Shown here: piece after piece, positions 35,350 to 44,903 of the stretch
Layout: every line of letters begins with the position of its first letter
Position numbering within the stretch: position 1 is the first letter of the stretch
Source: Microbacterium candidum
GTDB lineage: Bacteria; Actinomycetota; Actinomycetes; Actinomycetales; Microbacteriaceae
Direction: 5' to 3'
DNA length: 64,000 bases
NCBI RefSeq assembly: GCF_030315975.1
Contig: NZ_JASXSZ010000002.1
Coordinates: forward strand, 496,001-560,000
The notes under the pieces: generated by a model
What the model saw: only the letters and a program-made list of their open reading frames with translations
What the model was told of the DNA's origin: nothing
Database searches by the model: none
Position numbers and translations under genes: made by a program

Positions 35350-36293
35350 GCCTTCTCCCTCATCAGGCGGAACTGGATCAGCGAGATGATCGCGGTGAGG
35401 GCGACCAGCATCCAGGCGATCGCCGAGGCGTAGCCGCTGTCGAACTGCTGGAAGCCGACCTTGTACAGGTAGAGCACCGGCGTCAGGGTGGCGTTGTTGG
35501 GGCCTCCGCCGGTGAGGACGAAGTTCTCGTCGAAGAGCTGGAGGGCGCCGATCGTGGAGGTCACGATCGTGAAGATCAGCACGGGGCGCAGCTGCGGCAC
35601 GACGATGTGCCAGAACGTCTGCCAGCGGCCGGCGCCGTCGATGCGCGCGGCCTCGTAGAGCTCGCCGGGGATGCTCTGCAGGCCCGCGAGGATGATGACC
35701 ATGTTGTAGCCCGTCCAGCGCCACGTGATCGCGCCGATGAGGGCGACGCGCGCCCACCACTCGTTGTTCAGCCAGTCGACCGGGGCCACGCCGAAGATCC
35801 CGAGGAGCTGGTTGATCGCCCCGCCGTCGGTGGCGAGCATCACGCGGAAGACGACCGCGTAGGCCACGAGCGTCGTGATCGCCGGAAGGAAGGTCATGAG
35901 GCGGAACCCGCCCTTGAACCGCAGCCACGCCTGGTTCAGCAGGTACGCGAGCCCGACGGCGAGGCCGATCATGAGCGGCACCTGCACCACGAGGATCAGC
36001 CCGGCGTTGATGAGGCTCTGCCCGACGAGCGGATCCTCGAACAGGCGCGCGTACTGCTTCAATCCGACGAACGTCGTCTCACCGCCGCTCGTGGAGAAGA
36101 AGCTCTGCAGCAGCGAGACGGCGAGGGGATACGCGAAGAAGAGCGCGAGGAGGGCCGCCGCGGGCAGGGCGAACCACATGCCCGGCCGCTGCTGGCGCTT
36201 CGCGAGGCGGCCGCCGCGCGGCGAGCGCGGGAGGCGGGGCGCGGAGCCTCGGTCTTTCGACTCGAGGCTCCGCACCGAGGTGGCGACCGTCAT
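35346..36293 (-). CDS. Carbohydrate ABC transporter permease (MalF-like), operon A
   Basis: This 315-aa permease has a Pro/Arg-rich cytoplasmic N-terminus, about six transmembrane segments and an EAA loop (LYEAARIDGAGRWQTFWHIV) near the C-terminal third. It forms a heterodimeric channel with the gene downstream. ATG 36293 overlaps the stop of the substrate-binding gene by ATGA. The family fits the uptake of oligosaccharides or glycosides. Confidence 0.92.
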   Translation of the reverse strand: MTVATSVRSLESKDRGSAPRLPRSPRGGRLAKRQQRPGMWFALPAAALLALFFAYPLAVSLLQSFFSTSGGETTFVGLKQYARLFEDPLVGQSLINAGLILVVQVPLMIGLAVGLAYLLNQAWLRFKGGFRLMTFLPAITTLVAYAVVFRVMLATDGGAINQLLGIFGVAPVDWLNNEWWARVALIGAITWRWTGYNMVIILAGLQSIPGELYEAARIDGAGRWQTFWHIVVPQLRPVLIFTIVTSTIGALQLFDENFVLTGGGPNNATLTPVLYLYKVGFQQFDSGYASAIAWMLVALTAIISLIQFRLMREKA

Positions 36294-37603
36294 CCCGCGA
36301 TCTTCCGGCCGGTGGCCGTCGCGATCTGCTGCGCGGCCGAGTCGAGCGCGGCCTTCGGGTCCTGCCCGTTGAGCACAGCCGCCTGGACCGCGTTGGCGAC
36401 GATGTCGCTGGCCTTCGAGTAGTCCGACGTGAAGCTGATCGGCTTGATCTTCGGGGTCAGCTCGGCGAACGCCTGGTACGCCTTCTGGCCGCCGAAGTAC
36501 TCCTGCGGCTGCTCGAAGTAGGGCGTCTTGAGCGCCGGCAGGTACGCCGGGAACAGGCCCTCGTTCTTCATCATCGAGGCCTGGTTCTGCGCGTCCGCGA
36601 GGACGTACGCGAGGAACGCGGCCGCGAGCTGCGGGTTCTTCGCCTGCGTCGGGACGGCGAGGCCGGAGCCGCCGCTGTTCGAGGTCGGCGCGCTGCTCGA
36701 GTCGACGAGCGGCAGCGGGACGACGGCGTACTTGCCGGAGCTCTCGGCGGCCTCGCTCGTCAGGGTGCCGATCCACCACACGGCGTTGGGCGTCGTCGCG
36801 GAGTCGCCGGCCTTCGCCGAGCTGACCTCGGCATCCCAGCCCTTGACGTTCTTGATCAGGCCGTCCTTGTTCATCCCCTGGATGAGGGTCAGCACCTTGA
36901 CGGCCTCGGGCGAGTTGACCGTGATCTCGCCGGCGTCGTTGAAGATGCCCTCGCCGTTCTGCTGCAGCATCATCGTGAACGGCCCGCCGGCCGACAGGTC
37001 GGAGGACAGGAGCGTGTGCCCCGTCTTCGCCTTGATCGTCTGGCCGAGGGCGATGAGGTCGTCCCACGTCTTCGCGGAGGAGATGTCGACGCCGGCCTGC
37101 GTCGCGTAGTCCGTGCGGTAGTACAGGGCGACAGTGCCGGAGTCCCACGGCGCGACGCGCAGGTGGCCCGAGGTGTCGTTGCCTGCGGCCCACTTGAAGG
37201 GATCGAACTCGCTCTTCATCGAGCCCATCACCGGGTTCAGGTCGGTGAACCCCTTCGGGAACTGCGTGATGTAGCCCTGGTTGTGGTCGGTCTCGAGCGT
37301 GATCAGGTCGGGAAGACCCGTGCCCGCCTGCAGGCCGACGGAGATCTTGTCGTAGGCGTTGTCGTAGCCGATGTCGACGACCTTGATCGTCGTGCCCTTG
37401 TGCGCCTTCTCGTACTGCGTCGCCAGGCGCTTGAGCGCCGTGGCCGCGACATCCCAGGACCAGACCGTGATCGCGCCGGTGGCGTCGCCGCCGGCCTTGA
37501 GCGTCTGCCCGCTCGACGGCGTCCCGCCACCGAATGCGCAGCCGGACAGTGCGACGGCTGCCGCCGCCGTCATCGCGGCGAGGACAATCCCGCGTCGCTT
37601 CAT
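36290..37603 (-). CDS. Sugar ABC transporter substrate-binding lipoprotein, operon A
   Basis: This 437-aa lipoprotein has a signal peptide with lipobox LSGC (about residues 18-21) and the cluster B/D-like sugar-binding fold (VWSWDVAATALKRLATQYEK near the start). It presents sugar to the permeases. ATG 37603 has GGAGGT 5 nt upstream. A GntR-type palindrome lies about 30 bp before it (37633-37646), so the regulator probably represses this promoter. The ligand cannot be told; a galactoside would suit the GH42 neighbour. Confidence 0.92.
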   Translation of the reverse strand: MKRRGIVLAAMTAAAAVALSGCAFGGGTPSSGQTLKAGGDATGAITVWSWDVAATALKRLATQYEKAHKGTTIKVVDIGYDNAYDKISVGLQAGTGLPDLITLETDHNQGYITQFPKGFTDLNPVMGSMKSEFDPFKWAAGNDTSGHLRVAPWDSGTVALYYRTDYATQAGVDISSAKTWDDLIALGQTIKAKTGHTLLSSDLSAGGPFTMMLQQNGEGIFNDAGEITVNSPEAVKVLTLIQGMNKDGLIKNVKGWDAEVSSAKAGDSATTPNAVWWIGTLTSEAAESSGKYAVVPLPLVDSSSAPTSNSGGSGLAVPTQAKNPQLAAAFLAYVLADAQNQASMMKNEGLFPAYLPALKTPYFEQPQEYFGGQKAYQAFAELTPKIKPISFTSDYSKASDIVANAVQAAVLNGQDPKAALDSAAQQIATATGRKIAG

Positions 37604-37632
37604 GTTGACCTCCTCGTCAAACCCCGAATGGA

Positions 37633-37646
37633 TACTGAATACAGTA
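37633..37646. promoter_or_regulatory. GntR operator, site 2 (before operon A)
   Basis: TACTGAATACAGTA is a palindrome on the plus strand; the minus strand reads CTGTATTCAG, one base from the perfect CTGTATACAG of sites 1 and 3. It lies about 30 bp before the start of the substrate-binding-protein gene of operon A. Confidence 0.6.
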
Positions 37647-37690
37647 CACATAACGTGTTGACGTCACCACCCCAGCTTCCGGAAGACGGG

Positions 37691-37730
37691 AAGAGGGATG
37701 CCGCGGCCTTTCGGCTGCGGCATCCCTCTT
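37691..37730 (-). terminator. Terminator after the GH63-like gene (operon B)
   Basis: AAGAGGGATGCCGC (37691-37704) pairs with 37717-37730, 14 bp perfect. It follows the stop at 37745 on the minus strand and separates operon B from operon A. Confidence 0.8.
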
Positions 37731-37744
37731 CGTTCGGGCTGGGC

Positions 37745-39409
37745 TCAGCGGGAGAGCGCGACGGCGTGGTCGACGAAGAGCGCCGCCGACCATCCGAACG
37801 CGGTGGTCGCGGTCGGCGCCTTCTCCCCCGTGAGCGGGTTGAAGTACTCGTGCGGGCCCCCGCCGTGCATCACGAGGGCGACGGTCCGCTCGACGAGTTC
37901 GCGCGCGAGGTCGGGGTGTCCGGAGTCGGCGAGCCCCTCGGCGACGAGCGTGTTCGTGTTGATCCACACCGGCCCCCGCCACATGCGGGTCGCGGAGAAG
38001 TCCGGGTCGCCCGCAGCGACGGTGGGCAGCCCCCACGGCGTGCCGTACCGGGCCGGATCCTCGAGAGCCGCCACAAGGGCGTCGACGATGTCGGCGGGGA
38101 GGCGGCCGGTCAGCAGCGGCATGAGGCCCGTTATCGCGTCCGAGGCGACGGGGACGCCCGCGGCCCGGGCGCGGAACACGCGGGAATCCGCATCCCACAT
38201 CGCGAGCAGCTTCGCGAGCGTGCGCTCGGCACGTGCGAGGTGCGGAGCGGGGTCGAACCCGAACTCCTCCCCGAAGCGGGCGAGCTCGAGGTCCTGCAGC
38301 ACGAGATAGGCACCGAGGTCGGGCGCGGTCGTCGGCAGCGGTCCGTCGAAGATGGGGCTGTCGTCGAGACCGGACGAGTACGGGTGGCCGTACTCGGGCA
38401 TGCCGTCGCCGTCGAGATCGGATGCGGCGAACCACCAGTCCTGCGAGCGCCGGATCGTGTCCAGCTGCCGGGCGGCCCACGCCCGGACCTCATCCGTCGC
38501 CGGTGACGCCTCGAGGACCTTCCGCAGCGCCCACGCCGACAGCGGCGGCTTCGTCAGCGGAACGGGCGCATTCGGGTCGGCGATCTGGGAGCCCGCGCGC
38601 CGCAGGCGGTCGCGGTCCGCCTGCGGCAGGTCGTCGCTCGAGGCGAGCACGCCCTCCTCGTGCACGACGTCGGGCAGCTGGCCAGCGGCGGTCGGGAACC
38701 GGAAGGCGAGGTCGAGCTGTTCGCGCGCGAGCGCGGCGTCGCCGTGGCGCAGCCCGATCGCGATGAAGTACGCGTCCCACTGCCAGAGGCCGACATAGCC
38801 GATCTTCGACGGCACGATCGCGCGGACCTCACCGGAGTCCGGCGTGCGCAGCCGCGGCAGCGACACGATGTTCGCCCCGAGCACCCACCAGCAGAAGGCG
38901 GTCATCTCCTGCAGGTCGTCGCGGACGACCGGGCACGTGGCGAACCAGTCGGTCCACACCGCCTGCGCCGCCGACGCGGCCTCCGCGTGGGCGAGGGATG
39001 CGGCGACCTCGACGGCTCGGTCGTCCGCCACCGCGAACCGCAGGGCCGGATCGAGCGGCGCGATGCGCGTGCGCCCGTCGGGGGTCGTCCATTCCGCGGA
39101 GATGCCCGGGGCGCCAGCGCCGAGCGAGAGCGCGCCGACGCCGTCGAAGACGAGCGTCGCCGCTCCACCGCCGAACGTCACCGCGTGCGGCAGCACGTCC
39201 GTCACGGGAAGCACGGAGCCGGCGGCATCCCGCACGATGAGCAGGTCCAGCACCCGGCACTCGTCGAGCTGCTTCTCGTACTCGGCGGTGTGCACGCGCA
39301 CTCCGCCGCCCTCCTCCGCGCGGAACACGATGATCCGCGAGGAGGGCAGCGTGAAGGGCGCGCGCACGAGGTCGAGGTGACGCCCCGCGAGCGCGGCGAG
39401 ATCGGTCAT
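37745..39409 (-). CDS. GH63/MGH1-like alpha-glycosidase
   Basis: This 554-aa enzyme has an (alpha/alpha)6-type fold, recognised by GLWQWDAYFIAIGL, GLDDSPIFDG (acidic pair typical of the catalytic region) and GPHEYFNPLTGEKAP, as in GH63/mannosylglycerate-hydrolase-like proteins. It lacks a signal peptide, so it acts in the cytoplasm on imported sugars. ATG 39409 overlaps the permease stop by ATGA; the importer of operon B presumably delivers its substrate. Trehalase-like or mannosyl/glucosyl specificity is possible. Confidence 0.82.
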   Translation of the reverse strand: MTDLAALAGRHLDLVRAPFTLPSSRIIVFRAEEGGGVRVHTAEYEKQLDECRVLDLLIVRDAAGSVLPVTDVLPHAVTFGGGAATLVFDGVGALSLGAGAPGISAEWTTPDGRTRIAPLDPALRFAVADDRAVEVAASLAHAEAASAAQAVWTDWFATCPVVRDDLQEMTAFCWWVLGANIVSLPRLRTPDSGEVRAIVPSKIGYVGLWQWDAYFIAIGLRHGDAALAREQLDLAFRFPTAAGQLPDVVHEEGVLASSDDLPQADRDRLRRAGSQIADPNAPVPLTKPPLSAWALRKVLEASPATDEVRAWAARQLDTIRRSQDWWFAASDLDGDGMPEYGHPYSSGLDDSPIFDGPLPTTAPDLGAYLVLQDLELARFGEEFGFDPAPHLARAERTLAKLLAMWDADSRVFRARAAGVPVASDAITGLMPLLTGRLPADIVDALVAALEDPARYGTPWGLPTVAAGDPDFSATRMWRGPVWINTNTLVAEGLADSGHPDLARELVERTVALVMHGGGPHEYFNPLTGEKAPTATTAFGWSAALFVDHAVALSR

Positions 39410-40326
39410 CGTCCGCCGAGCCCGGATGCGGCCATGCTGCTGATGATCTTGCGCTGGCCGATGATGAACACGATCAGCATCGGGATCGTGGAGATCGCCG
39501 AGGCGGCCATCACGAGTCCGTAGTTGACCGAGCCGAACTGGCCCTGGAAGCTCTGGAGCAGCAGCGGCACCGTGAACAGGTCGGGCGTGTTCAGGAGCAC
39601 GAGCGGGAACAGGAACGCGTTCCAGACGTTGATCGCCGTGATGATGCTCAGGGCGGCGATGCCGGGCCGCAGGTTCGGCAGCACGACGCTCCAGAAGATG
39701 CGGAAGCGGCCCGCGCCGTCGACGAGCGCCGCCTCCTCGAGCTCTCGCGGCAGCGCGAGGACGAACTGACGCATGAGGAACACCGCGAACGGGTTCGCGA
39801 GCAGCGCCGGGACGATGAGCGACAGGTGCGAGTCCACCCATCCGAGCTTCGACATCAGCAGGTAGAACGGGATCAGCGTGACCTGTGCCGGGATCATCTG
39901 CGTCGCGAGGAACACGATGAACAGCACGCGGCCGCCGCGGAAGCGGATGCGCGCGAACGCGTAGCCCGCCATCGACGCCGTGATGATCGTGCCGACGACG
40001 ACCAGCACGCCGATGTAGATGCTGTTGAAGTACGCCTGCGCGAAGGGGACCGAGTTCCAGGCGTCGATGTAGTTCTGGATCGTGAACGGCGCCGGCAGGA
40101 ACGACAGCGGGGCCTTCAGCAGCTGCGGCAGCGTCTTGAACGACGTCAGGATCATCCAGATGAACGGGAAGACGAAGAGCAGGCCGACGGCGACCAGTAC
40201 GACGTGCAGCAGCGTCGAGCGCGCGCGACGCTTGCCGCGGCCGCCGCCGGGCCGGGGCGTCAGTCCGGGTGCGGTCATCGCGATCGTCGACTCGGTCGCG
40301 GGTGCGGGGGGATTCAGCGTGGTCAT
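39406..40326 (-). CDS. Carbohydrate ABC transporter permease (MalG-like), operon B
   Basis: This 306-aa permease has a Pro-rich cytoplasmic N-terminus, six transmembrane segments and an EAA loop (LEEAALVDGAGRFRIFWSVV). It overlaps the stop of the preceding permease gene by ATGA (start ATG 40326) and the start of the glycosidase gene by ATGA. Both couplings suggest stoichiometric expression of importer and hydrolase. Confidence 0.92.
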   Translation of the reverse strand: MTTLNPPAPATESTIAMTAPGLTPRPGGGRGKRRARSTLLHVVLVAVGLLFVFPFIWMILTSFKTLPQLLKAPLSFLPAPFTIQNYIDAWNSVPFAQAYFNSIYIGVLVVVGTIITASMAGYAFARIRFRGGRVLFIVFLATQMIPAQVTLIPFYLLMSKLGWVDSHLSLIVPALLANPFAVFLMRQFVLALPRELEEAALVDGAGRFRIFWSVVLPNLRPGIAALSIITAINVWNAFLFPLVLLNTPDLFTVPLLLQSFQGQFGSVNYGLVMAASAISTIPMLIVFIIGQRKIISSMAASGLGGR

Positions 40327-41291
40327 GCCGGGTCGTCCTCGTAGTGCACGAACTTCTTCTGCGCGCCGAACTGGATCGCCGTGATGACGAGCGTCAGGAT
40401 CAGCAGGATGATGGATGCCGCGCTCGCCGGCCCGAACTCGAACCGAGTGAAGCCCAGATCGAAGATGTGGTACACGATCGTGCGGGTCGCGTTGTCGGGT
40501 CCGGCCTTCTTGACGAGGACATAGACCACGTCGAAGGTCTGCAGCGACGAGATGAACGCGATGACCGACGAGAAGAACACGATCGGCGACAGGAGCGGCA
40601 GGCGGATGCTCCAGAAGAGCCGCGTCGCGCCGGCGCCGTCGATGCGGGCCGCCTCGATGACCGACGGCGAGATGTTCTGCAGTCCGGCGAGGAAGATCAC
40701 GACGTTGAGGCCGAGCGACGACCAGATCGTGACGATGCAGACGGCGAGGAGCGCGAGGTGCGGGTCTTGCAGCCAGTCCGGCGGCGTGACCCCGAACACC
40801 TTCGAGATGACGGTCGACAGGACGCCGTCCGAGCGGAACATCTGCTGCCAGATCATCGCGACCGCCACCGTCGAGGTGACGACCGGCGCGAAGAACAGGA
40901 CGAGGTAGAGCGTCTTGGTCTTCAGCTTCTCCAGGGCGACCGCGATGATGACGGCGAGCCCCAGGCCGATCGGCACCGTGACGGCGGCGATGATCAGGGT
41001 GTTGGCGATGGACTTCCACAGGAGGTCGTCCTGGAACTCCTTCGTGAAGTTCTCGAAGCCGACCCACGTGAGGGTGCCGAGGCCGTCCCACTGGGAGAAC
41101 GCGAGAACGAGGCTCGCCGCGAACGGGACGACGACGAACAGCAGCATGCCGAACAGCTGCGGGGCGATGAAGACGTAGCCCCAGCGGCGGTCTCGGCGGC
41201 GCCAGGCCGCTTCCTTGCGCGTGTCGATCGGGCCGCCGGGTGCTGCAAGCTCAGCCTGCAGCACCCGCTCGCCCGCGGCGATCCCGCTCAC
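40323..41291 (-). CDS. Carbohydrate ABC transporter permease (MalF-like), operon B
   Basis: This 322-aa permease has an N-terminal cytoplasmic part, about six transmembrane helices and an EAA loop (VIEAARIDGAGATRLFWSIR). GTG 41291 follows the substrate-binding-protein stop with a 1-nt gap, so translation is probably coupled. With the next permease it forms the membrane channel of importer B. Confidence 0.92.
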   Translation of the reverse strand: MSGIAAGERVLQAELAAPGGPIDTRKEAAWRRRDRRWGYVFIAPQLFGMLLFVVVPFAASLVLAFSQWDGLGTLTWVGFENFTKEFQDDLLWKSIANTLIIAAVTVPIGLGLAVIIAVALEKLKTKTLYLVLFFAPVVTSTVAVAMIWQQMFRSDGVLSTVISKVFGVTPPDWLQDPHLALLAVCIVTIWSSLGLNVVIFLAGLQNISPSVIEAARIDGAGATRLFWSIRLPLLSPIVFFSSVIAFISSLQTFDVVYVLVKKAGPDNATRTIVYHIFDLGFTRFEFGPASAASIILLILTLVITAIQFGAQKKFVHYEDDPA

Positions 41292-41292
41292 C

Positions 41293-42591
41293 TCACTGAC
41301 CGGTCTTGCTCTTGATCAGCGCGGCGCTCTGGTCGAGCGTGTCCTTCCCGGTCGACTTGCCCTGGTAGAGCTTCAGATACAGGTCGCTGATGTCGGTGGA
41401 CAGGTTCGGCACGCGCGCCTCGGTGGCGTAGTCCTCGAAGCCGATGTCGCGCATGTCGAGGAAGGTCTGGGCGTGAGCCGGGTACCCCTCGAGGACGACC
41501 TTGTCGGCGCCCTTGATCGACGGGACGGCGTTGCCCGAGCCCGACAGGCGGAAGGTCTGACCCTCGGCGCTCAGCCACTCGGTCCAGAAGGTGAACGAGG
41601 CGTCCTTCGACTTCGTCGCGCTGTTCATCGCGAGGTACGACGTCGCGACTCCGGTCGGTGCGGCCTTGCCGTCGGGTGTCGGCCACGGGGCGATGTCGTA
41701 ATCCTGGGGCGTCCCGCTCTGCTGGGCGGTCGCGATGCCGTAGCGGCCCTCGATGTAGAAGCCCGTCTTGTGGCTGACGAAGATGCTGTCCGCGCCCGCG
41801 CCCTGCGGCAGCGTGTCGGCGACGACGAACTTCCCGTCCTGGAAGTACTTGCCGAGCTGGTCGACGGAGGACTGCGTCGTCGGGTCGGTGTTGCCGACGA
41901 ACTTCCCGCTCTTGTCATATGCGGTGCCGCCCTGCGACGAGATCCAGCTGTAGTGCGTCGACCAGTAGTTCCAGAAGATCGAGCCGGTGAGGCCTGCGGC
42001 CTTGAGCTTGTCGTTCATCTGCAGGTACGTGGAGGTGGTCCACTTGCCCTGCGCCGCGAGATCGGCCGGGTTCTCGGTGATGCCGGCCGCCTTCAGCGCT
42101 GCGGTGTCGAACCACATGACGTCGGGGTTGGCGTCGTTCGGGGCGGCGTAGTACTTGTTGTCCTTGAGGGCGGCGCCCCACAGGCCCGGGAAGAAGTCGG
42201 ACGCCTTCGACTTGCTGGCGCTCGAGTCCATGAGCGAGGTCATGTCCATCAGGCGGCCCGAGTCGACGAACTGGCCGATCTTGTCGTCGCCGACGTAGAA
42301 GACGTCGGGCGCGGTGTTGCTGGCGAGCTGGGCGAGCAGCTTCGAGTGGTAGTCGTCGTAGGAGGCGACCGGCTGGAGCTTGACCGTGATGTCGGGGTGG
42401 CGCTTCATGAAGTCCGCGTCGAACTCCTTGAACTTCTTGAGCTCGTCGGCGGAGCCCCACGTCGCGAAGACGACCGTCTTCGATCCGCTGGAGGAGCCGC
42501 CGCCACCGCTGCAGCCGGCCATGCCGAGCGCCAGCGCGGAGGCTGCGCCGATGGCGACGATGTACCTCATCTTCGGGTTGATGCGGGACAT
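41293..42591 (-). CDS. Sugar ABC transporter substrate-binding lipoprotein, operon B
   Basis: This 432-aa lipoprotein has the signal MSRINPKMRYIVAIGAASAL and lipobox MAGC, then a Gly/Ser linker and a two-lobed sugar-binding fold (VVFATWGSADELKKFKEFDA). ATG 42591 is supported by GAGGTAAGGGA. A perfect GntR-type palindrome (42652-42661) lies about 60 bp upstream, in the intergenic region shared with purU. It is first in operon B. The ligand is unknown. Confidence 0.92.
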   Translation of the reverse strand: MSRINPKMRYIVAIGAASALALGMAGCSGGGGSSSGSKTVVFATWGSADELKKFKEFDADFMKRHPDITVKLQPVASYDDYHSKLLAQLASNTAPDVFYVGDDKIGQFVDSGRLMDMTSLMDSSASKSKASDFFPGLWGAALKDNKYYAAPNDANPDVMWFDTAALKAAGITENPADLAAQGKWTTSTYLQMNDKLKAAGLTGSIFWNYWSTHYSWISSQGGTAYDKSGKFVGNTDPTTQSSVDQLGKYFQDGKFVVADTLPQGAGADSIFVSHKTGFYIEGRYGIATAQQSGTPQDYDIAPWPTPDGKAAPTGVATSYLAMNSATKSKDASFTFWTEWLSAEGQTFRLSGSGNAVPSIKGADKVVLEGYPAHAQTFLDMRDIGFEDYATEARVPNLSTDISDLYLKLYQGKSTGKDTLDQSAALIKSKTGQ

Positions 42592-42651
42592 TCCCTTACC
42601 TCTTTCGTCATTGGAAGAACGCACCGGCGGTGCGAACCGGCACTCAGTATT

Positions 42652-42661
42652 CTGTATACAG
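42652..42661. promoter_or_regulatory. GntR operator, site 3 (between operon B and purU)
   Basis: CTGTATACAG is a perfect palindrome identical to site 1, in the intergenic region between the operon B substrate-binding gene (start 42591) and purU (start 42702). It probably controls the operon B promoter. Confidence 0.6.
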
Positions 42662-42701
42662 CACGCAGGATTGTCAAGATCGGATGCGGCAGAATCTATG
42701 C

Positions 42702-43573
<872 letters not shown>

Positions 43574-43577
<4 letters not shown>

Positions 43578-44010
43578 AGGCTCATGCTGGCGGGGCGCGC
43601 GGCGGCGCGGATCAGCCGCTCCCCCACCTCGACGAGCGCGGTCCGCACGGCGTCCCCCTCGATGACCTCGAACTCGAGGCCCGACATGCCGAGGTAGGCG
43701 GCGAACTCCTCCGGTCGCCGCGCGCCGGCCGTGAGGATGCAGGTGCCGCCCGTGTCTGCCGTCACCGTCGCGACCGTCGGGTCGAAGATGCGGGCGACCT
43801 CGGCCGCCGAGGCGTGCATGCGCACGCGCGCGCGATGCTCGTACGGCGCCGTGGTGATGCTCCGTGACGTCAGCCGCCGCAGCGCATCGTCGGGGATCTC
43901 GCGCTCCGCGAACCCCTCGCGGAGGATGACGGGGTGCTGCATCCGGTCGATCCGGAGAGTGCGCCGGGCCTCGCGTTCGGCGTCCAGGGCCACGAGATAC
44001 CAGCGCCCGG
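43574..44010 (-). pseudogene. WYL-domain regulator, 5' end missing
   Basis: The frame encodes only the WYL ligand-binding core and C-terminal part: SGRWYLVALDAEREARRTLR, then a helical C-terminus to residue ~146. The whole N-terminal HTH and middle domain are absent, and no start codon of quality is found. The remaining WYL motif begins about 30 bp from the truncated hydrolase on the other strand. It is a fragment of a YafY-like transcriptional regulator, left by a deletion. Confidence 0.75.
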
Positions 44011-44205
44011 ACGGGCGTGCCGACGGCCGTCATCGTCTTCGCCCACGACGTGGGCCTGCGCTTCGCGGAGGAGCCGCACCACAACATCGTGCGCTGGACC
44101 GACGTCGAGGATCGCGGCGGGCACTTCGCCGCACTCGAGGAGCCGAAGGTGCTCGTCGACGACGTGCGCGCATTCTTCGGCGCACTGCGGGACGAGGAGG
44201 CGTGA
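44011..44205 (+). pseudogene. Epoxide-hydrolase-like alpha/beta hydrolase, 5' end missing
   Basis: The frame encodes about 62 C-terminal residues with VPTAVIVFAHDVGLRFAEEP and the catalytic-His region DRGGHFAALEEPKVLVDDV, typical of the C-terminal part of epoxide hydrolases. The nucleophile Asp elbow and the cap domain are missing. The fragment begins beside the cut end of the WYL remnant, on the opposite strand, so both genes were probably damaged by one deletion of their shared 5' region. Confidence 0.75.
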
Positions 44206-44215
44206 CGCGGCGCCG

Positions 44216-44863
44216 TCAGGGCAGCAGCGCCGCGCGCAGGAAGCGATGGAGCACGTCGGCGAAGTCGGCGGGCTCCCAGCCGGCGCGGTCGACGAAAGCC
44301 TCGGAGAGGTCGGCCGTCGCGACCATCAGGATGTCGCGCGCGCGTTCTGCCGTGAGCCCCTGACGAAGATGCCCGCCCTCGACCAGGTAGGCGACGTTGT
44401 GCATCATCCTCTCGGCTCGCCCGGCGTCGATCCGCTCGAGCAGGAGCCCGGCATCGGCGTCGGTGACGGCGGCGGTGCGAACGAGCCGATAGACCGGGGC
44501 AGCGAGCGGAGCGACCTCGGTCGCCATCCGGCTCCAGTGCGCGAGCAGCTCGTCCGGATTCCGCGCGGCGCGCGCCCCGTCGTCGGAGCGCGCCTCCGCG
44601 GGACGTTCGCTCTCGCCCGTGAGCGCCGAAGTCCAGATCGCTTCGACGAGGCCGGCCCGACTCCCGAACGCCTTGTAGACGGTTTCCGGCGAGACGTCGG
44701 CATCCGCCGCGATCTCGGCGATCGTCGTCGCGTGATAGCCGTCGGCGAGGAATCGCTCCCGCGCGGCATCGACGATCCGCGCGCGTCTCTGCGCCGCTGC
44801 GGCGCGGCGCCCGCTCGCGTCGTACCGCCTCTTGACATCCGGCTTCACCACGCGCACCATCAT
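44216..44863 (-). CDS. TetR-family transcriptional regulator
   Basis: This 215-aa regulator has an N-terminal HTH (ARIVDAARERFLADGYHATT, then IAEIAADADVSPETVYKAFG) and an all-helical ligand-binding domain. It reads divergently from the SnoaL/NmrA-like pair and probably represses it. The start is uncertain (ATG 44863, ATG 44860 or GTG 44857); none has a Shine-Dalgarno, so a leaderless transcript is possible. A perfect CCAATATTGG palindrome lies in the intergenic region. Confidence 0.9.
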   Translation of the reverse strand: MMVRVVKPDVKRRYDASGRRAAAAQRRARIVDAARERFLADGYHATTIAEIAADADVSPETVYKAFGSRAGLVEAIWTSALTGESERPAEARSDDGARAARNPDELLAHWSRMATEVAPLAAPVYRLVRTAAVTDADAGLLLERIDAGRAERMMHNVAYLVEGGHLRQGLTAERARDILMVATADLSEAFVDRAGWEPADFADVLHRFLRAALLP

Positions 44864-44884
44864 AATCAATACAGATGGCAGCAT

Positions 44885-44894
44885 CCAATATTGG
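44885..44894. promoter_or_regulatory. Palindrome CCAATATTGG, putative TetR operator
   Basis: A perfect 10-bp palindrome lies between the TetR gene and the SnoaL-like gene and overlaps the Shine-Dalgarno area of the latter (GGAGG follows). It fits a TetR-type operator that would block transcription or initiation of the divergent operon. Confidence 0.5.
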
Positions 44895-44903
44895 AGGTCT
44901 GTG

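Noticed and set aside
44017..44205. A complete small hydrolase gene starting at GTG 44017
   Set aside because: It lacks the nucleophile and cap region; only the C-terminal quarter of the family remains.
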